Positions 50,872-59,624 of a stretch of DNA of 64,000 nucleotides are shown piece by piece. The DNA is from Microbacterium sp. UFMG61 (GTDB lineage: Bacteria > Actinomycetota > Actinomycetes > Actinomycetales > Microbacteriaceae), in NCBI RefSeq assembly GCF_015354505.1, contig NZ_JACAFP010000008.1, positions 5 through 64,004 of the forward strand, read 5' to 3'. The notes below the pieces were generated by a model. That model made no database searches. It was not told the DNA's origin and saw only the letters and a program-made list of their open reading frames with translations. The translations under genes were made by a program, and so were the position numbers. Each line of letters opens with the position of its first letter. Positions within the stretch are counted from its first letter, which is position 1.

Positions 50872-53010
50872 ATGACCGCGACCACCCCCGACTACGGCCT
50901 CCGCGCGCGCCTGCATCGCCTGGCACGCGGTTCCGTCGTCCTCGCGATCGCCCTCTCCTCCTGCGGACTCGCCGTCTCGTCGAGCGCCGTCGGCGCCACG
51001 GAGTCCGACGATGAGGCCGCGGTCGTCCTGCATGTCGCCGCGGGTGTGCACGGCACCGTCGCCCCCGGCAGCGCGACCACGGCGTCTCTGACGGTCCAGA
51101 ACGACTCCACGACCAGGCTGTCATCGGGTCGGATCGTGCTCGAGGTCAGCCGCACTCCCCTCGCCGACGATGCCGCCGTCGACTCCTGGCTCTCCGATGA
51201 CGAGGCCTCCGGATCCTTCGACGAGATCGGCGCCGACACCACAGCTCCCGTCGACCCCGAGGGCACCGTGACGTCGAGCCTGTTCATCCCTCCCGAGGCA
51301 CTGGCCGACCTGGGTCCCGGCGTCTACCCGCTGCGCGCGAGTCTGAGCGGTGCGCAGTCCGACGGTGCGGATGCCGTCACCTCGACCTCCGTGCTCATCG
51401 TCACCGACGTCGCCGCCTCTCCGGTGGCCGTCATGGTGCCGATCACCGCGACGCCCGAGAGCGGCGCGCTGCTCACCGCCGATGAGCTCGCCACGCTCAC
51501 GGGCACCGACGGAGACCTCACGGCGGTTCTGGAGGGCGTCGCGGGCACCGCAGCCGTCCTGGCGATCGATCCCGCGATCCCGGCGGCGATCAGGGTGCTC
51601 GGCTCTTCCGCCCCCGAGACCGCACGTGAGTGGCTCCTGCAGCTCGACGAGCTCCCCAACGAGCGGTTCGCCCTGCAGTTCGGCGATGCAGATGCGCAGG
51701 CGCAGGCGCAGGCGGGGATGCCGGATCTCCTGCAGCCCACGAGCCTCGCCCCCTTCCTCAACCCGGCCGACTTCACGTCGGCTCCTGCCGGCCCCGGCGG
51801 ACCGGATGCGACGGCGAGCCCGACGCCGACGCCGACCGACGGACCGGTGCTGCCCACCGACGAGCAGCTCACCACGATCGAGAAGGCGGCACCGGGCATC
51901 CTGTGGCCGCGCAGTGACGTCTCCATCGAGAATCTCGCCACGTTCTCGACCTACGTCGACGGCCCCTCGACGACCGTGCTCTCGTCGACGTCCGTCGAGG
52001 CCACGGCCGGCGCTCGGGCGACGATCGACGGCCGTGACGTGCTCGTCTCCGATGCCGCGGCCTCCGAGGCGCTGTCGGATGCGGCCGGAGAAGACGATCA
52101 GGCTGCGCGTCAGAGCTCTCTCGCCGAGGCGAACGCTCATCTCTATCTGTCGGGTCACGCGAACGCATTCGCTCCCCTGCTCGTGGCGCTCGACCGCGAC
52201 GAGACCCGATCGGACGAGGCTCTCCGAGAGAGCATCACGGCCGTGGACTCGCTCGGCTTCGGCCTCGGGGCCCTGGAGGTGTCGCCGGCCGCCCCCGCGA
52301 CCCTCACGAGCGACGCCGACGAGGCCCGCGCCGCGTCGCTGCGCACGATGCTCGACAGCGAGCCCACGCTCACGCAGTTCGCGACGATCCTCGACGACCC
52401 GCAGCTGCTGCTCAGCCCCACGCGCATGCAGATCCTGCGGGCGACCGGCGTCGGCCTCAGCGACAACGCCTTCGCCACTGCGGTCGCCTCGGTGCACGAG
52501 GCCACTCAGGACACCCTCGACGCGGTCGACATCCCTCCCGCGAGCACGATCCAGCTGCTCTCGGCCAACGCCGACCTCCCGTTCTCGGTGCGGAACGACC
52601 TGCCGTGGCCGGTGAACATCCGCCTGTCGGTGTATCCGAGCGATGCGCGCCTCGACGTCGAGCCCGTGACCCCCTGGACCGTGCAGGCGGGCACCACCGC
52701 ACGCGTCAAGGTGCCGGTCTCGGCCCGTGTCGGCAGCGGCGAGGTGAGTCTGAGACTCGAGCTCTCCAGTCCGACCGGTGTGCCGATCAGCCAGCCCGAG
52801 ACCGTGCGCGTCGCCGTGCGTGCCGAATGGGAGACGATCGGTCTCGTGGTGTTCGGCGGCCTCATCGTGCTGCTGCTCGGCCTCGGCATCATCCGCACCG
52901 TGACGCGCAAGCGTCGCGAAGCGGCGGAGGTCACTGACGCCGAAGCCGAAGCCGCCGGCGAGCAGGATGCCGAGGCCCCCGTCGCCCCGCACAAGGAGCC
53001 GAATGAGTAG
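50872..53010 (+). CDS. DUF6049 family secreted/membrane protein
   Basis: A 712-residue protein with an N-terminal signal/anchor (RGSVVLAIALSSCGLAVSSS), a large extracytoplasmic region (including VAASPVAVMVPITATPESGA and PAAIRVLGSSAPETAREWLL) and one C-terminal helix (WETIGLVVFGGLIVLLLGLG) with a charged tail (KRRE). DUF6049 is an actinobacterial family encoded just before murJ; its role in the cell envelope is inferred from location. A -10-like TAGAAT lies at 50811-50816. It overlaps murJ by 8 bases, so the two are translationally linked. Confidence 0.9.
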   Translation: MTATTPDYGLRARLHRLARGSVVLAIALSSCGLAVSSSAVGATESDDEAAVVLHVAAGVHGTVAPGSATTASLTVQNDSTTRLSSGRIVLEVSRTPLADDAAVDSWLSDDEASGSFDEIGADTTAPVDPEGTVTSSLFIPPEALADLGPGVYPLRASLSGAQSDGADAVTSTSVLIVTDVAASPVAVMVPITATPESGALLTADELATLTGTDGDLTAVLEGVAGTAAVLAIDPAIPAAIRVLGSSAPETAREWLLQLDELPNERFALQFGDADAQAQAQAGMPDLLQPTSLAPFLNPADFTSAPAGPGGPDATASPTPTPTDGPVLPTDEQLTTIEKAAPGILWPRSDVSIENLATFSTYVDGPSTTVLSSTSVEATAGARATIDGRDVLVSDAAASEALSDAAGEDDQAARQSSLAEANAHLYLSGHANAFAPLLVALDRDETRSDEALRESITAVDSLGFGLGALEVSPAAPATLTSDADEARAASLRTMLDSEPTLTQFATILDDPQLLLSPTRMQILRATGVGLSDNAFATAVASVHEATQDTLDAVDIPPASTIQLLSANADLPFSVRNDLPWPVNIRLSVYPSDARLDVEPVTPWTVQAGTTARVKVPVSARVGSGEVSLRLELSSPTGVPISQPETVRVAVRAEWETIGLVVFGGLIVLLLGLGIIRTVTRKRREAAEVTDAEAEAAGEQDAEAPVAPHKEPNE

Positions 53011-54622
53011 TCTCGGGCGCGCCAGCGCAGTCATCGGCGCAGGAACGCTCATCTCCCGTGTGACGGGTCTGCTGCGCACCATCGTGCTCGTCGGCGTGAT
53101 CGGCTCCGTCGGTGCCGGTGCGGCCGATGCGTTCGCGATCGCGAACCAGCTGCCCAACAACGTGTTCTCGCTGATCTCGGTGGGCGTGCTCACCGCGGTC
53201 ATCATCCCGCAGATCGTCAAGGCGACGGCCGATGCCGACGGCGGCAACGCGTTCATCTCCAAGCTCTTCACCCTCGGCACCGTCGTGCTCGTGGTCATCA
53301 CGGGCGTGGCGACCATCGCCTCCCCCTGGCTCGTGAGCCTGTACGCGGGCGACAACGTCTCTCCCGAGTTCCTCGCCCTCGGCACCGCCTTCGCCTACTG
53401 GTGCATGCCGCAGATCCTCTTCTACGGGCTCTACGCGCTGCTCGGCGAGGCATTGAACGCCCGCCGCATCTTCGGCCCGTTCACGTGGGCACCCGTCGTC
53501 AACAACATCGTCTCGATCATCGGCTTCCTGATCATCGGGGCGCTGTTCGGCGGACCGCTCACCCGCGTGTCCGACTGGACTCCTGAGATGATCGCCGCAC
53601 TCGGCGGCACCGCGACGCTCGGCATCCTGATCCAAGCGGCGATCCTCCTGGTCTTCTGGCGACGCACCGGTCTCTCGCTGCGTCCCGATTTCCGCTGGCG
53701 CGGTGTGGGCCTGGGCAATGTCGGCAGGCTCGCCGGCTGGACCTTCCTCATGGCGCTCTCGAGCCTCATCGCCGGCCTCGTGCAGACGCAGATCCTCACG
53801 GATGCCGCGGGGAAGGCCGCATCGGTCGCCACGTTCCAGTACGCCTGGCTGATCTTCATGCTCCCGTACTCGATCATCGTGCTGTCGATCGGCACCCCGT
53901 ACTTCACGCAGATCAGCGAGCACGCCGCCGCAGGCCGCGACGACGAGGTGCGCGCCGACATCGCGCAGAGCATCCGCACTCTGCTCTTCTTCATCGCCGT
54001 CGCCGTCGCCGCGGTCGCCGCAGCCGCGATCCCCGCGTCCCGGGTGTTCACGAATGCGGCATCCGACGCCTCCGAGGCCGCGCTCGTGCTCGTGTGCTTC
54101 CTCGTGTGCCTGGTGCCGCTGACGATCCTGTTCATCGTGCAGCGCACCTTCTACGCCTACGGCGACACCCGCACGCCGTTCTGGTTCACGCTCTTCCAGT
54201 GCGGGCTCGTGGTCATCAGCGCACTCGTGGCGCAGTGGCTGCTCACCGCCGACGTCATCGGGATCACCTCCCTCGCCGCCACGATCGCACTCGGTCAGTC
54301 GATCGCCAGCACCATCCAGACCGTCGTCGCCGTCTGGCTGCTGCACCGCAAGATCGGCGGGCTGCAGATCGGCACGTGGATGTCCGCAGTGCTCCGCTTC
54401 GCCGTCGCCGCCGTCCCGGCCGGTGTCGCGGGATGGGGCGTGTTCCTGCTCCTCGGCGGAGCGGACGGCTGGACGACCGCCGACAAGCTCCAGGGAGCCC
54501 TCGGAACCTGCATCATCGGCGCCGCGGTCGTCGTCGTCTACGTCGGGATCCTCGCTCTGATGCGGGCACCCGAGCTGAAGGCCGCAGGATCCATGCTGCG
54601 CCGATTCCTGCCGGGCCGATGA
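53003..54622 (+). CDS. murJ: Lipid II flippase MurJ
   Basis: A 539-residue MOP-superfamily flippase with 14 membrane helices that moves lipid II across the membrane for wall synthesis. The N-terminus has RASAVIGAGTLISRVTGLLR with the conserved Arg pair, and GLYALLGEALNARRIFGPFT is a family signature. There is no extra C-terminal pseudokinase domain, unlike the mycobacterial protein. AAGGAG lies 6 bases before ATG 53003. It directly follows DUF6049. Confidence 0.95.
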   Translation: MSSLGRASAVIGAGTLISRVTGLLRTIVLVGVIGSVGAGAADAFAIANQLPNNVFSLISVGVLTAVIIPQIVKATADADGGNAFISKLFTLGTVVLVVITGVATIASPWLVSLYAGDNVSPEFLALGTAFAYWCMPQILFYGLYALLGEALNARRIFGPFTWAPVVNNIVSIIGFLIIGALFGGPLTRVSDWTPEMIAALGGTATLGILIQAAILLVFWRRTGLSLRPDFRWRGVGLGNVGRLAGWTFLMALSSLIAGLVQTQILTDAAGKAASVATFQYAWLIFMLPYSIIVLSIGTPYFTQISEHAAAGRDDEVRADIAQSIRTLLFFIAVAVAAVAAAAIPASRVFTNAASDASEAALVLVCFLVCLVPLTILFIVQRTFYAYGDTRTPFWFTLFQCGLVVISALVAQWLLTADVIGITSLAATIALGQSIASTIQTVVAVWLLHRKIGGLQIGTWMSAVLRFAVAAVPAGVAGWGVFLLLGGADGWTTADKLQGALGTCIIGAAVVVVYVGILALMRAPELKAAGSMLRRFLPGR

Positions 54623-54634
54623 CGCCCCTCGCGC

Positions 54635-54661
54635 GGGAATTCCCCGCGGTTACCATTGGTT
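54635..54661 (+). promoter_or_regulatory. SigR/SigH-type promoter of trxB-trxA
   Basis: GGGAAT (54635-54640), exactly 18 bases, then GTT (54659-54661). This is the published consensus for the thiol-stress sigma factors SigR (Streptomyces) and SigH (Mycobacterium), whose best-known target is trxBA. It ends 55 bases before the trxB ATG. Confidence 0.7.
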
Positions 54662-54715
54662 GAAGCACTCGAACGCCGCAGGGATTCTCGGCGTCACCCC
54701 GATCACGGAGAGCAC

Positions 54716-55690
54716 ATGCGTCAGGTCATCATCATCGGCTCCGGCCCCGCCGGATTCACCGCCGCCATCTACGCGGCGCGCGCGAACCTCAAGCCGCTGC
54801 TCATCGCCAGCTCCGTCGAGGTCGGCGGAGAGCTGATGAACACCACCGAGGTCGAGAACTACCCCGGATTCCCCGAGGGGATCCAGGGTCCCGAGCTCAT
54901 GGCGAAGTTCCAGGAGCAGGCTGAGAAGTTCGGCACCGAGGTCGTCTACGACGATGTCACCGAGCTCGACCTCGCCGGCCCCGTCAAGACCGTGAAGCTC
55001 GGAAGCGGCGCGGTGCACGAGACCCGTGCGCTGATCTACGCGACGGGCTCCGCCTACCGCAAGCTCGGCATCGAGGGCGAAGAGCGCCTCTCGGGCTACG
55101 GCGTCTCGTGGTGCGCCACCTGCGACGGCTTCTTCTTCCGCGAGAAGACGATCGCCGTCGTCGGCGGGGGCGACTCAGCGATGGAGGAGGCGACCTTCCT
55201 CACGCGCTTCGCCGACAAGGTCTACGTCATCCACCGCAAGGACTCGCTGCGCGCGTCGAAGATCATGCAGGAGCGTGCCTTCGCGAACGAGAAGATCGAG
55301 TTCGTGTGGAACAGTGAGGTCGCCGAGATCCTCGGTGGCGACTCGGTCACGGGAGTGCAGCTGACGTCCACGGTCGACGGCACCGTGCGCGATCTCGCCC
55401 TCGACGGCCTCTTCATCGCGATCGGCAACGACCCGCGCACGCACCTCGTGCACGACAAGCTCGACCTGACGGCCGAGGGAACGATCTGGGTCGACGGCCG
55501 CTCGGCGAAGACCTCGGTCCCCGGTGTCTTCGCCGCGGGCGACGTGATCGACCCCACCTACCGTCAGGCGATCACCGCTGCCGGTTCCGGCACGGTCGCG
55601 GCCCTCGACGCGGAGCACTTCCTGGCGGATTTCGATGACGCCTCGGTCGAGTTCCCGGCGGCAGAGGCCGCAGAGATCATCACCGCCTGA
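54716..55690 (+). CDS. trxB: Thioredoxin reductase
   Basis: A 324-residue NADPH-dependent reductase that keeps thioredoxin reduced. FAD site GSGPAG (8-13), redox Cys133 and Cys136 in WCATCDGFF, NADPH site VVGGGDSAMEEATFLTRFA, and the second FAD motif VPGVFAAGDVIDPTYRQ are all present. Length is normal. Start ATG 54716, after a CGGAG ribosome site. First gene of trxB-trxA. Confidence 0.98.
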   Translation: MRQVIIIGSGPAGFTAAIYAARANLKPLLIASSVEVGGELMNTTEVENYPGFPEGIQGPELMAKFQEQAEKFGTEVVYDDVTELDLAGPVKTVKLGSGAVHETRALIYATGSAYRKLGIEGEERLSGYGVSWCATCDGFFFREKTIAVVGGGDSAMEEATFLTRFADKVYVIHRKDSLRASKIMQERAFANEKIEFVWNSEVAEILGGDSVTGVQLTSTVDGTVRDLALDGLFIAIGNDPRTHLVHDKLDLTAEGTIWVDGRSAKTSVPGVFAAGDVIDPTYRQAITAAGSGTVAALDAEHFLADFDDASVEFPAAEAAEIITA

Positions 55691-55757
55691 GCGGTCGGGA
55701 ACAGTTTCACCTCGGCTGCTGTTGTAGCAGGCGAACCTCGAATCAAGGAGAACTCTG

Positions 55758-56081
55758 ATGAGTGCAAAGGCTACGAGCCAGGCGACCTGGGAGCAGGACG
55801 TTCTGCAGGCCGAAGGTCCCGTCCTCGTGGACTTCTGGGCCGAGTGGTGCGGACCGTGTCGTATGGTCGCCCCCGTTCTGGACCAGATCCAGGCGGACAA
55901 CCCCGACAAGATCACCATCCTCAAGCTGAACGTGGACGAGAACCCGCAGCTGGCGATGCAGTACCAGATCACGTCGATCCCGGCGATGAAGGTGTTCCAG
56001 GGCGGTGAGGTCAAGACGACCATCATCGGTGCCAAGCCGAAGCCGGCCCTCGAGCAGGACCTCGCCGCTTTCATCGGCTGA
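55758..56081 (+). CDS. trxA: Thioredoxin
   Basis: A 107-residue thioredoxin with the active-site WCGPCR (Cys31 and Cys34) after VLVDFWAEWCGPCRMVAPVL. The cis-Pro loop (ITSIPAMKVFQGGE) and C-terminal helix are intact. It reduces protein disulfides using electrons from TrxB just upstream. AAGGAG lies 7 bases before the ATG. Confidence 0.98.
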   Translation: MSAKATSQATWEQDVLQAEGPVLVDFWAEWCGPCRMVAPVLDQIQADNPDKITILKLNVDENPQLAMQYQITSIPAMKVFQGGEVKTTIIGAKPKPALEQDLAAFIG

Positions 56082-56093
56082 TCAGGCTTTCAC

Positions 56094-56126
56094 AGGGCCG
56101 CTACCCTTCCGGGTGGCGGCCCTTTC
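56094..56126 (+). terminator. Intrinsic terminator after trxA
   Basis: AGGGCCGCTACCC (56094-56106) and GGGTGGCGGCCCT (56111-56123) form a 13-base stem with one G-T pair and a 4-base loop, followed by TTT. Begins 13 bases past the trxA stop. Confidence 0.8.
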
Positions 56127-56154
56127 TGCATCCCCCGCCCCCTGCCCCGTCCCC

Positions 56155-56241
56155 CGTCCCGATCTGCGGAGCCGGTCCCGTTCTGCGGACGTTTCCGCCG
56201 GATCTGCCCGCAGATCGGGTCAAGGTCCGCAGATCGGGACG
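56155..56241. repeat. Four-unit CCCGATCTGCGGA palindromic element
   Basis: CGTCCCGATCTGCGGA (56155-56170) and its exact complement TCCGCAGATCGGGACG (56226-56241) flank a second direct-like unit GGTCCCGTTCTGCGGACG (56174-56191) and an inverted CCCGCAGATCGGGT (56208-56220). Two units face each way. It sits between trxA and the GrpB gene, which converge. Confidence 0.85.
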
Positions 56242-56261
56242 CCGCGGCGCGTGACCCGGGC

Positions 56262-56792
56262 TCAGGCCTTGTCCGACACCGGAACGGATGCAAGACCGCG
56301 CGCCGCCCGTGCGCGATCGACGATCTCCTGGATCACCGCCGTCTTGGCCTCGTTGTACGCGGTGGTGCCCTCCTGAGCCGACACCACGGCCGACTCCTTC
56401 GCCTGCTCATAGAGCACGACATCGTCGGGATGCCCGAGCAACCAGTCGCGCAGGATCCGCTGGTTCACGGTCTCCCAGTCCGCCGCGGTGAAGAAGTGCG
56501 CGATCGCGACGCGACGCTCGCCGGCCGTCAGGATCATGACGGGATGCGATCGCACGCCGCTGCCGATCTGCCACCCTCTCGCCTCGAGAGCCGGCCGGTG
56601 ACGCTCGAGGTCGGCGACGGAAGCGATCCGCACCGCGAGATCGATGATGGGCTTGGCGCGCAGTCCGGGCACGGCCGTGGAACCGATGTGCTCCACTGTC
56701 CATGCCTCATCACCATGCGTGCGGATCTCCGCGGCGAGCAGCTCGAAGCGCTCGGGCCACGACGGGTCGTAGGCGACGAGCATCCGATCCAC
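56262..56792 (-). CDS. GrpB/UPF0157 family protein
   Basis: A 176-residue protein of the GrpB family with the hallmark EHIGSTAVPGLRAKPIIDLA. The family has a nucleotidyltransferase fold; its role is unknown. It starts with GTG at 56792 or ATG at 56783. It begins 5 bases after the end of the small gene upstream, so the two share a message. Confidence 0.88.
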   Translation of the reverse strand: MDRMLVAYDPSWPERFELLAAEIRTHGDEAWTVEHIGSTAVPGLRAKPIIDLAVRIASVADLERHRPALEARGWQIGSGVRSHPVMILTAGERRVAIAHFFTAADWETVNQRILRDWLLGHPDDVVLYEQAKESAVVSAQEGTTAYNEAKTAVIQEIVDRARAARGLASVPVSDKA

Positions 56793-56797
56793 CGATG

Positions 56798-57133
56798 TCA
56801 GGAGGCGTCGGCGACCGTCGGGTCCCAGCGACGGTGGCGTTGCTTCTCGTCCAGCAGCCCCCAGACCGCCGGCGTCAGCTCGGGGTACTCGAGGGCGATC
56901 TGCCGCAGCACACGGTAGTGTCGAGCGGCGCTCGGACGCACTCCGTCGTTGGCGGCGATGTTGTCGGCGCGCAGCAGGTAGACGACGAGCTCATCGACGC
57001 TCGGCAGCTCCTCCATGAACTCCCAGGGGTCCTCTCCCCCCAGGAGTCGCTCCTGAATCAACACGGCGAGTTCGTCCGATGCCTCTGCACGCAGCACTTC
57101 GAGGCTGGCGCGGCGGGGAACGGACTCGGTCAT
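56798..57133 (-). CDS. Small protein of unknown function
   Basis: A 111-residue acidic, helical protein: SVPRRASLEVLRAEASDELA, LPSVDELVVYLLRADNIAAN and SAARHYRVLRQIALEYPEL. I recognise no family, and there is no signal peptide or membrane segment. It begins 9 bases after the transporter stop and precedes GrpB in what looks like one operon. Confidence 0.7.
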   Translation of the reverse strand: MTESVPRRASLEVLRAEASDELAVLIQERLLGGEDPWEFMEELPSVDELVVYLLRADNIAANDGVRPSAARHYRVLRQIALEYPELTPAVWGLLDEKQRHRRWDPTVADAS

Positions 57134-57142
57134 GCTTCCAGC

Positions 57143-58591
57143 CTACGTCGCCTTGCGGGTGCCCCGGCGCTTCACCGTCAGCTCGTCGGTCATCTCCTCG
57201 AGCTCCTTGCCCTTGGTCTCGGGGACCTTGAAGTACACGAAGAAGAACGACAGCAGAGCGAAGAACGCGTAGAAGCCGTAGGCGAAGGTCAGACCGATCT
57301 CAGCGAACACGGGGAAGGTGGTAGAGATGAAGAAGTTCGCGGCCCACTGCGCGGCCGCAGCGACGGCGAGGGCTCCGGCACGGATCGAGTTCGGGAAGAT
57401 CTCGCCAAGGAGCACCCAGACGAGCGGTCCCCATGTCGCGCCGAAGAAGACGACGAAGCCGTTGGCGCAGATCAGGGCGACCGTGGCCCACGGGTCGGGC
57501 AGCGTCGCCGTTCCCTGCGCGTCGAGCGTGCCGAACGAGAATGCGACGGCCATGAGACCGAGGGTGACGGTCATACCGACCGACCCCACCAGCAGCATGA
57601 TGCGACGACCGATCTTGTCGACCAAGAGGATGGCGATGATCGTCACCACGATGTTCGTCACCGAGGTGATGACCGAGGTGAGCAGCGCGCTCGACTCGTC
57701 GAATCCGACCGACTGCCACAGCGTGGTCGAGTAGTAGAAGATCACGTTGATGCCGACGAACTGCTGGAACACCGAGAGCAGGATGCCGACCCAGACGATC
57801 GGCTTGAGGCCCAGGCGGCTGCCACGAAGGTCGCGCAGCGACTCTTTGCGCTCGGTGTCGATGGTGCCGGTGATCTCCTTGATCTTCGCCTCGACATCGA
57901 GGGTTCCTGTCACCGTGGTCAGCACCTCGGACGCGCGTTTCAGGTCGCCCTTGCGCACGAGGTAGCGCGGAGATTCCGGCAGGCGGAGCGATACGAGCCC
58001 GTAGACGAGCGCGGGGATCGCCGCGACCATGAACATCCACCGCCAGGCGGTGAGGCCCCACAGCGGCTGATCAGCCTCGCCTGCGATGCCCGCCAGCAGT
58101 GCGTCAGAGAGCAGCGCGGCGAAGATACCCGTGACGATGGCGAGCTGCTGCAGAGAGCCCAGCCTGCCTCGTACCGCGGCCGGTGAGACCTCTGCGATGT
58201 AGGCGGGAGCGATGACGGATGCCGCTCCGACACCGAGTCCGCCGATCACGCGCCAGATGATGAGATCGACGACGCTGAAGGCGAGGCCGGAGCCGATGGC
58301 GGAGATGAAGAACATCGCCGCGGCCACCACCATCACCGGGATGCGGCCGCGTTTGTTCGCGATGGGGCCGGCGAACCAGGCTCCCACCGCACATCCGATC
58401 AGAGCGGACGAGACGGCGAAGCCCTTCAGCCCGACGCCGAGATCGAAGCCGGAGACGTCACCGGCGAGAGCGTCGACCGCACCGTTGATCACGGCGGTGT
58501 CGAAGCCGAAGAGGAATCCTCCGAGTGCCGCGGCGATGCTGACCGCGATCACCTTCCGTTGAATAGCCGGTGTGGGCTGTGACGTGGACAT
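57143..58591 (-). CDS. Sugar porter family MFS transporter
   Basis: A 482-residue transporter with 12 membrane helices, of the GLUT/XylE sugar porter family. GGFLFGFDTAVINGAVDAL, RIPVMVVAAA after NKRGR, PESPRYLVRKG, QQFVGINVIFYYS and the final PETKGKELEEM are all family motifs. It likely brings in a hexose or pentose with H+. GGGGGA lies 5 bases before the ATG. It heads the operon with the small protein and GrpB. Confidence 0.93.
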   Translation of the reverse strand: MSTSQPTPAIQRKVIAVSIAAALGGFLFGFDTAVINGAVDALAGDVSGFDLGVGLKGFAVSSALIGCAVGAWFAGPIANKRGRIPVMVVAAAMFFISAIGSGLAFSVVDLIIWRVIGGLGVGAASVIAPAYIAEVSPAAVRGRLGSLQQLAIVTGIFAALLSDALLAGIAGEADQPLWGLTAWRWMFMVAAIPALVYGLVSLRLPESPRYLVRKGDLKRASEVLTTVTGTLDVEAKIKEITGTIDTERKESLRDLRGSRLGLKPIVWVGILLSVFQQFVGINVIFYYSTTLWQSVGFDESSALLTSVITSVTNIVVTIIAILLVDKIGRRIMLLVGSVGMTVTLGLMAVAFSFGTLDAQGTATLPDPWATVALICANGFVVFFGATWGPLVWVLLGEIFPNSIRAGALAVAAAAQWAANFFISTTFPVFAEIGLTFAYGFYAFFALLSFFFVYFKVPETKGKELEEMTDELTVKRRGTRKAT

Positions 58592-58604
58592 GACTCCCCC
58601 TCAT

Positions 58605-58617
58605 CGTGGTGACCACG
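58605..58617 (-). promoter_or_regulatory. Palindrome in the sugar transporter leader
   Basis: CGTGGTGACCACG (arms CGTGGT/ACCACG, one central base), 14-26 bases upstream of the transporter ATG. A repressor binding here would block transcription or ribosome access. Confidence 0.35.
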
Positions 58618-58652
58618 CGAGTCTATGGGAATACCGGTGTTCTAGGGGGTGG

Positions 58653-59624
58653 TCACGCCGATCCGAAGCCGGATTCGCCCAGTTCCTCGAGAATGCGATT
58701 CAGATCCTGAATCGACGCGAAGTCGATGATCACCTGGCCCTTGCGAGCACCGAGAGAGACCTTGACCCTGGTGTTGAGGCGGTCTCCGAGGTTGCCGGCC
58801 ACTTCGTCGAGGTACGCGCGTCGCGCACCGGGGGTGGGCTTCGGGGTACGGCCGGCCGATGTCGACGGCTGGCTCTTGGCGGCTGCTTCGGTGGCACGTA
58901 CGGACAGGTCTTCGTTGATCACCTTGTCAGCCAGACGCTGCATGGCCTCCGGGGTGTCGAGGCTCAGGATCGCGCGCGCATGACCTGCGCTGAGCACTCC
59001 GGCCGCGACGCGCTGCTGCACAGGAACAGGCAGCTTGAGAAGGCGGATGGTGTTGCTGATCTGCGGACGCGAGCGCCCGATGCGCGTGGCCAGCTCTTCC
59101 TGAGTGATACCGAAGTCCTCGAGCAGCTGCTGGTAAGCGGATGCCTCTTCCAGCGGGTTCAGCTCGGAACGGTGAAGGTTCTCGAGCAGGGCGTCGCGCA
59201 GAAGATCCTCGTCTGCGGTCTCTCGCACGACAGCCGGAATCGCATCGAGACCGGCCTCACGGGCGGCGCGGGTACGGCGCTCGCCCATGATCAGCTCGTA
59301 CTCGCCCTCGGAGTTCTTCCGCACGACCACGGGCTGCAGCACACCGAACTCGCGCACGCTGTGCACGAGCTCCGCAAGATCCTCGGGGTTGAAGTGCGTG
59401 CGCGGCTGACGGGGGTTCGGCACGATCTTCTGCGGATCGATCTGGATGAGGTGAATGCCGGGCACGACCTCGAGGTCGGGTTCCTCTTCGGCCACCGTGG
59501 CCGCCTGGTCGGTCGCAGGCCGGAGGCTCGCGCCGGGGAAGAACACATCGACCGGACGCTCAGCCTGGTCAGCGGTGGGAATCAGGGCTCCGATCCCCCG
59601 GCCCAGTCCAGTGCGCTTCGCCAT
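58653..59624 (-). CDS. parB: Chromosome-partitioning protein ParB
   Basis: A 323-residue ParB. The CTPase core includes PRQPRTHFNPEDLAELVHSV and the signature GERRTRAAR (114-122); the DNA-binding HTH is LATRIGRSRPQISNTIRLL. It ends in the usual dimerisation domain (KVSLGARKGQVIIDFASIQD). It loads on parS as a CTP-dependent clamp and spreads along DNA. Start ATG 59624, sharing one base with the parA stop (TGATG); a second ATG lies three bases upstream. AAGGAG lies 5 bases before it. Confidence 0.97.
   Translation of the reverse strand: MAKRTGLGRGIGALIPTADQAERPVDVFFPGASLRPATDQAATVAEEEPDLEVVPGIHLIQIDPQKIVPNPRQPRTHFNPEDLAELVHSVREFGVLQPVVVRKNSEGEYELIMGERRTRAAREAGLDAIPAVVRETADEDLLRDALLENLHRSELNPLEEASAYQQLLEDFGITQEELATRIGRSRPQISNTIRLLKLPVPVQQRVAAGVLSAGHARAILSLDTPEAMQRLADKVINEDLSVRATEAAAKSQPSTSAGRTPKPTPGARRAYLDEVAGNLGDRLNTRVKVSLGARKGQVIIDFASIQDLNRILEELGESGFGSA

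Noticed and set aside
51121..53385. Open frame of 754 codons on the minus strand
   Set aside because: Shadow of DUF6049 and murJ, Arg/Gly-rich without motifs.
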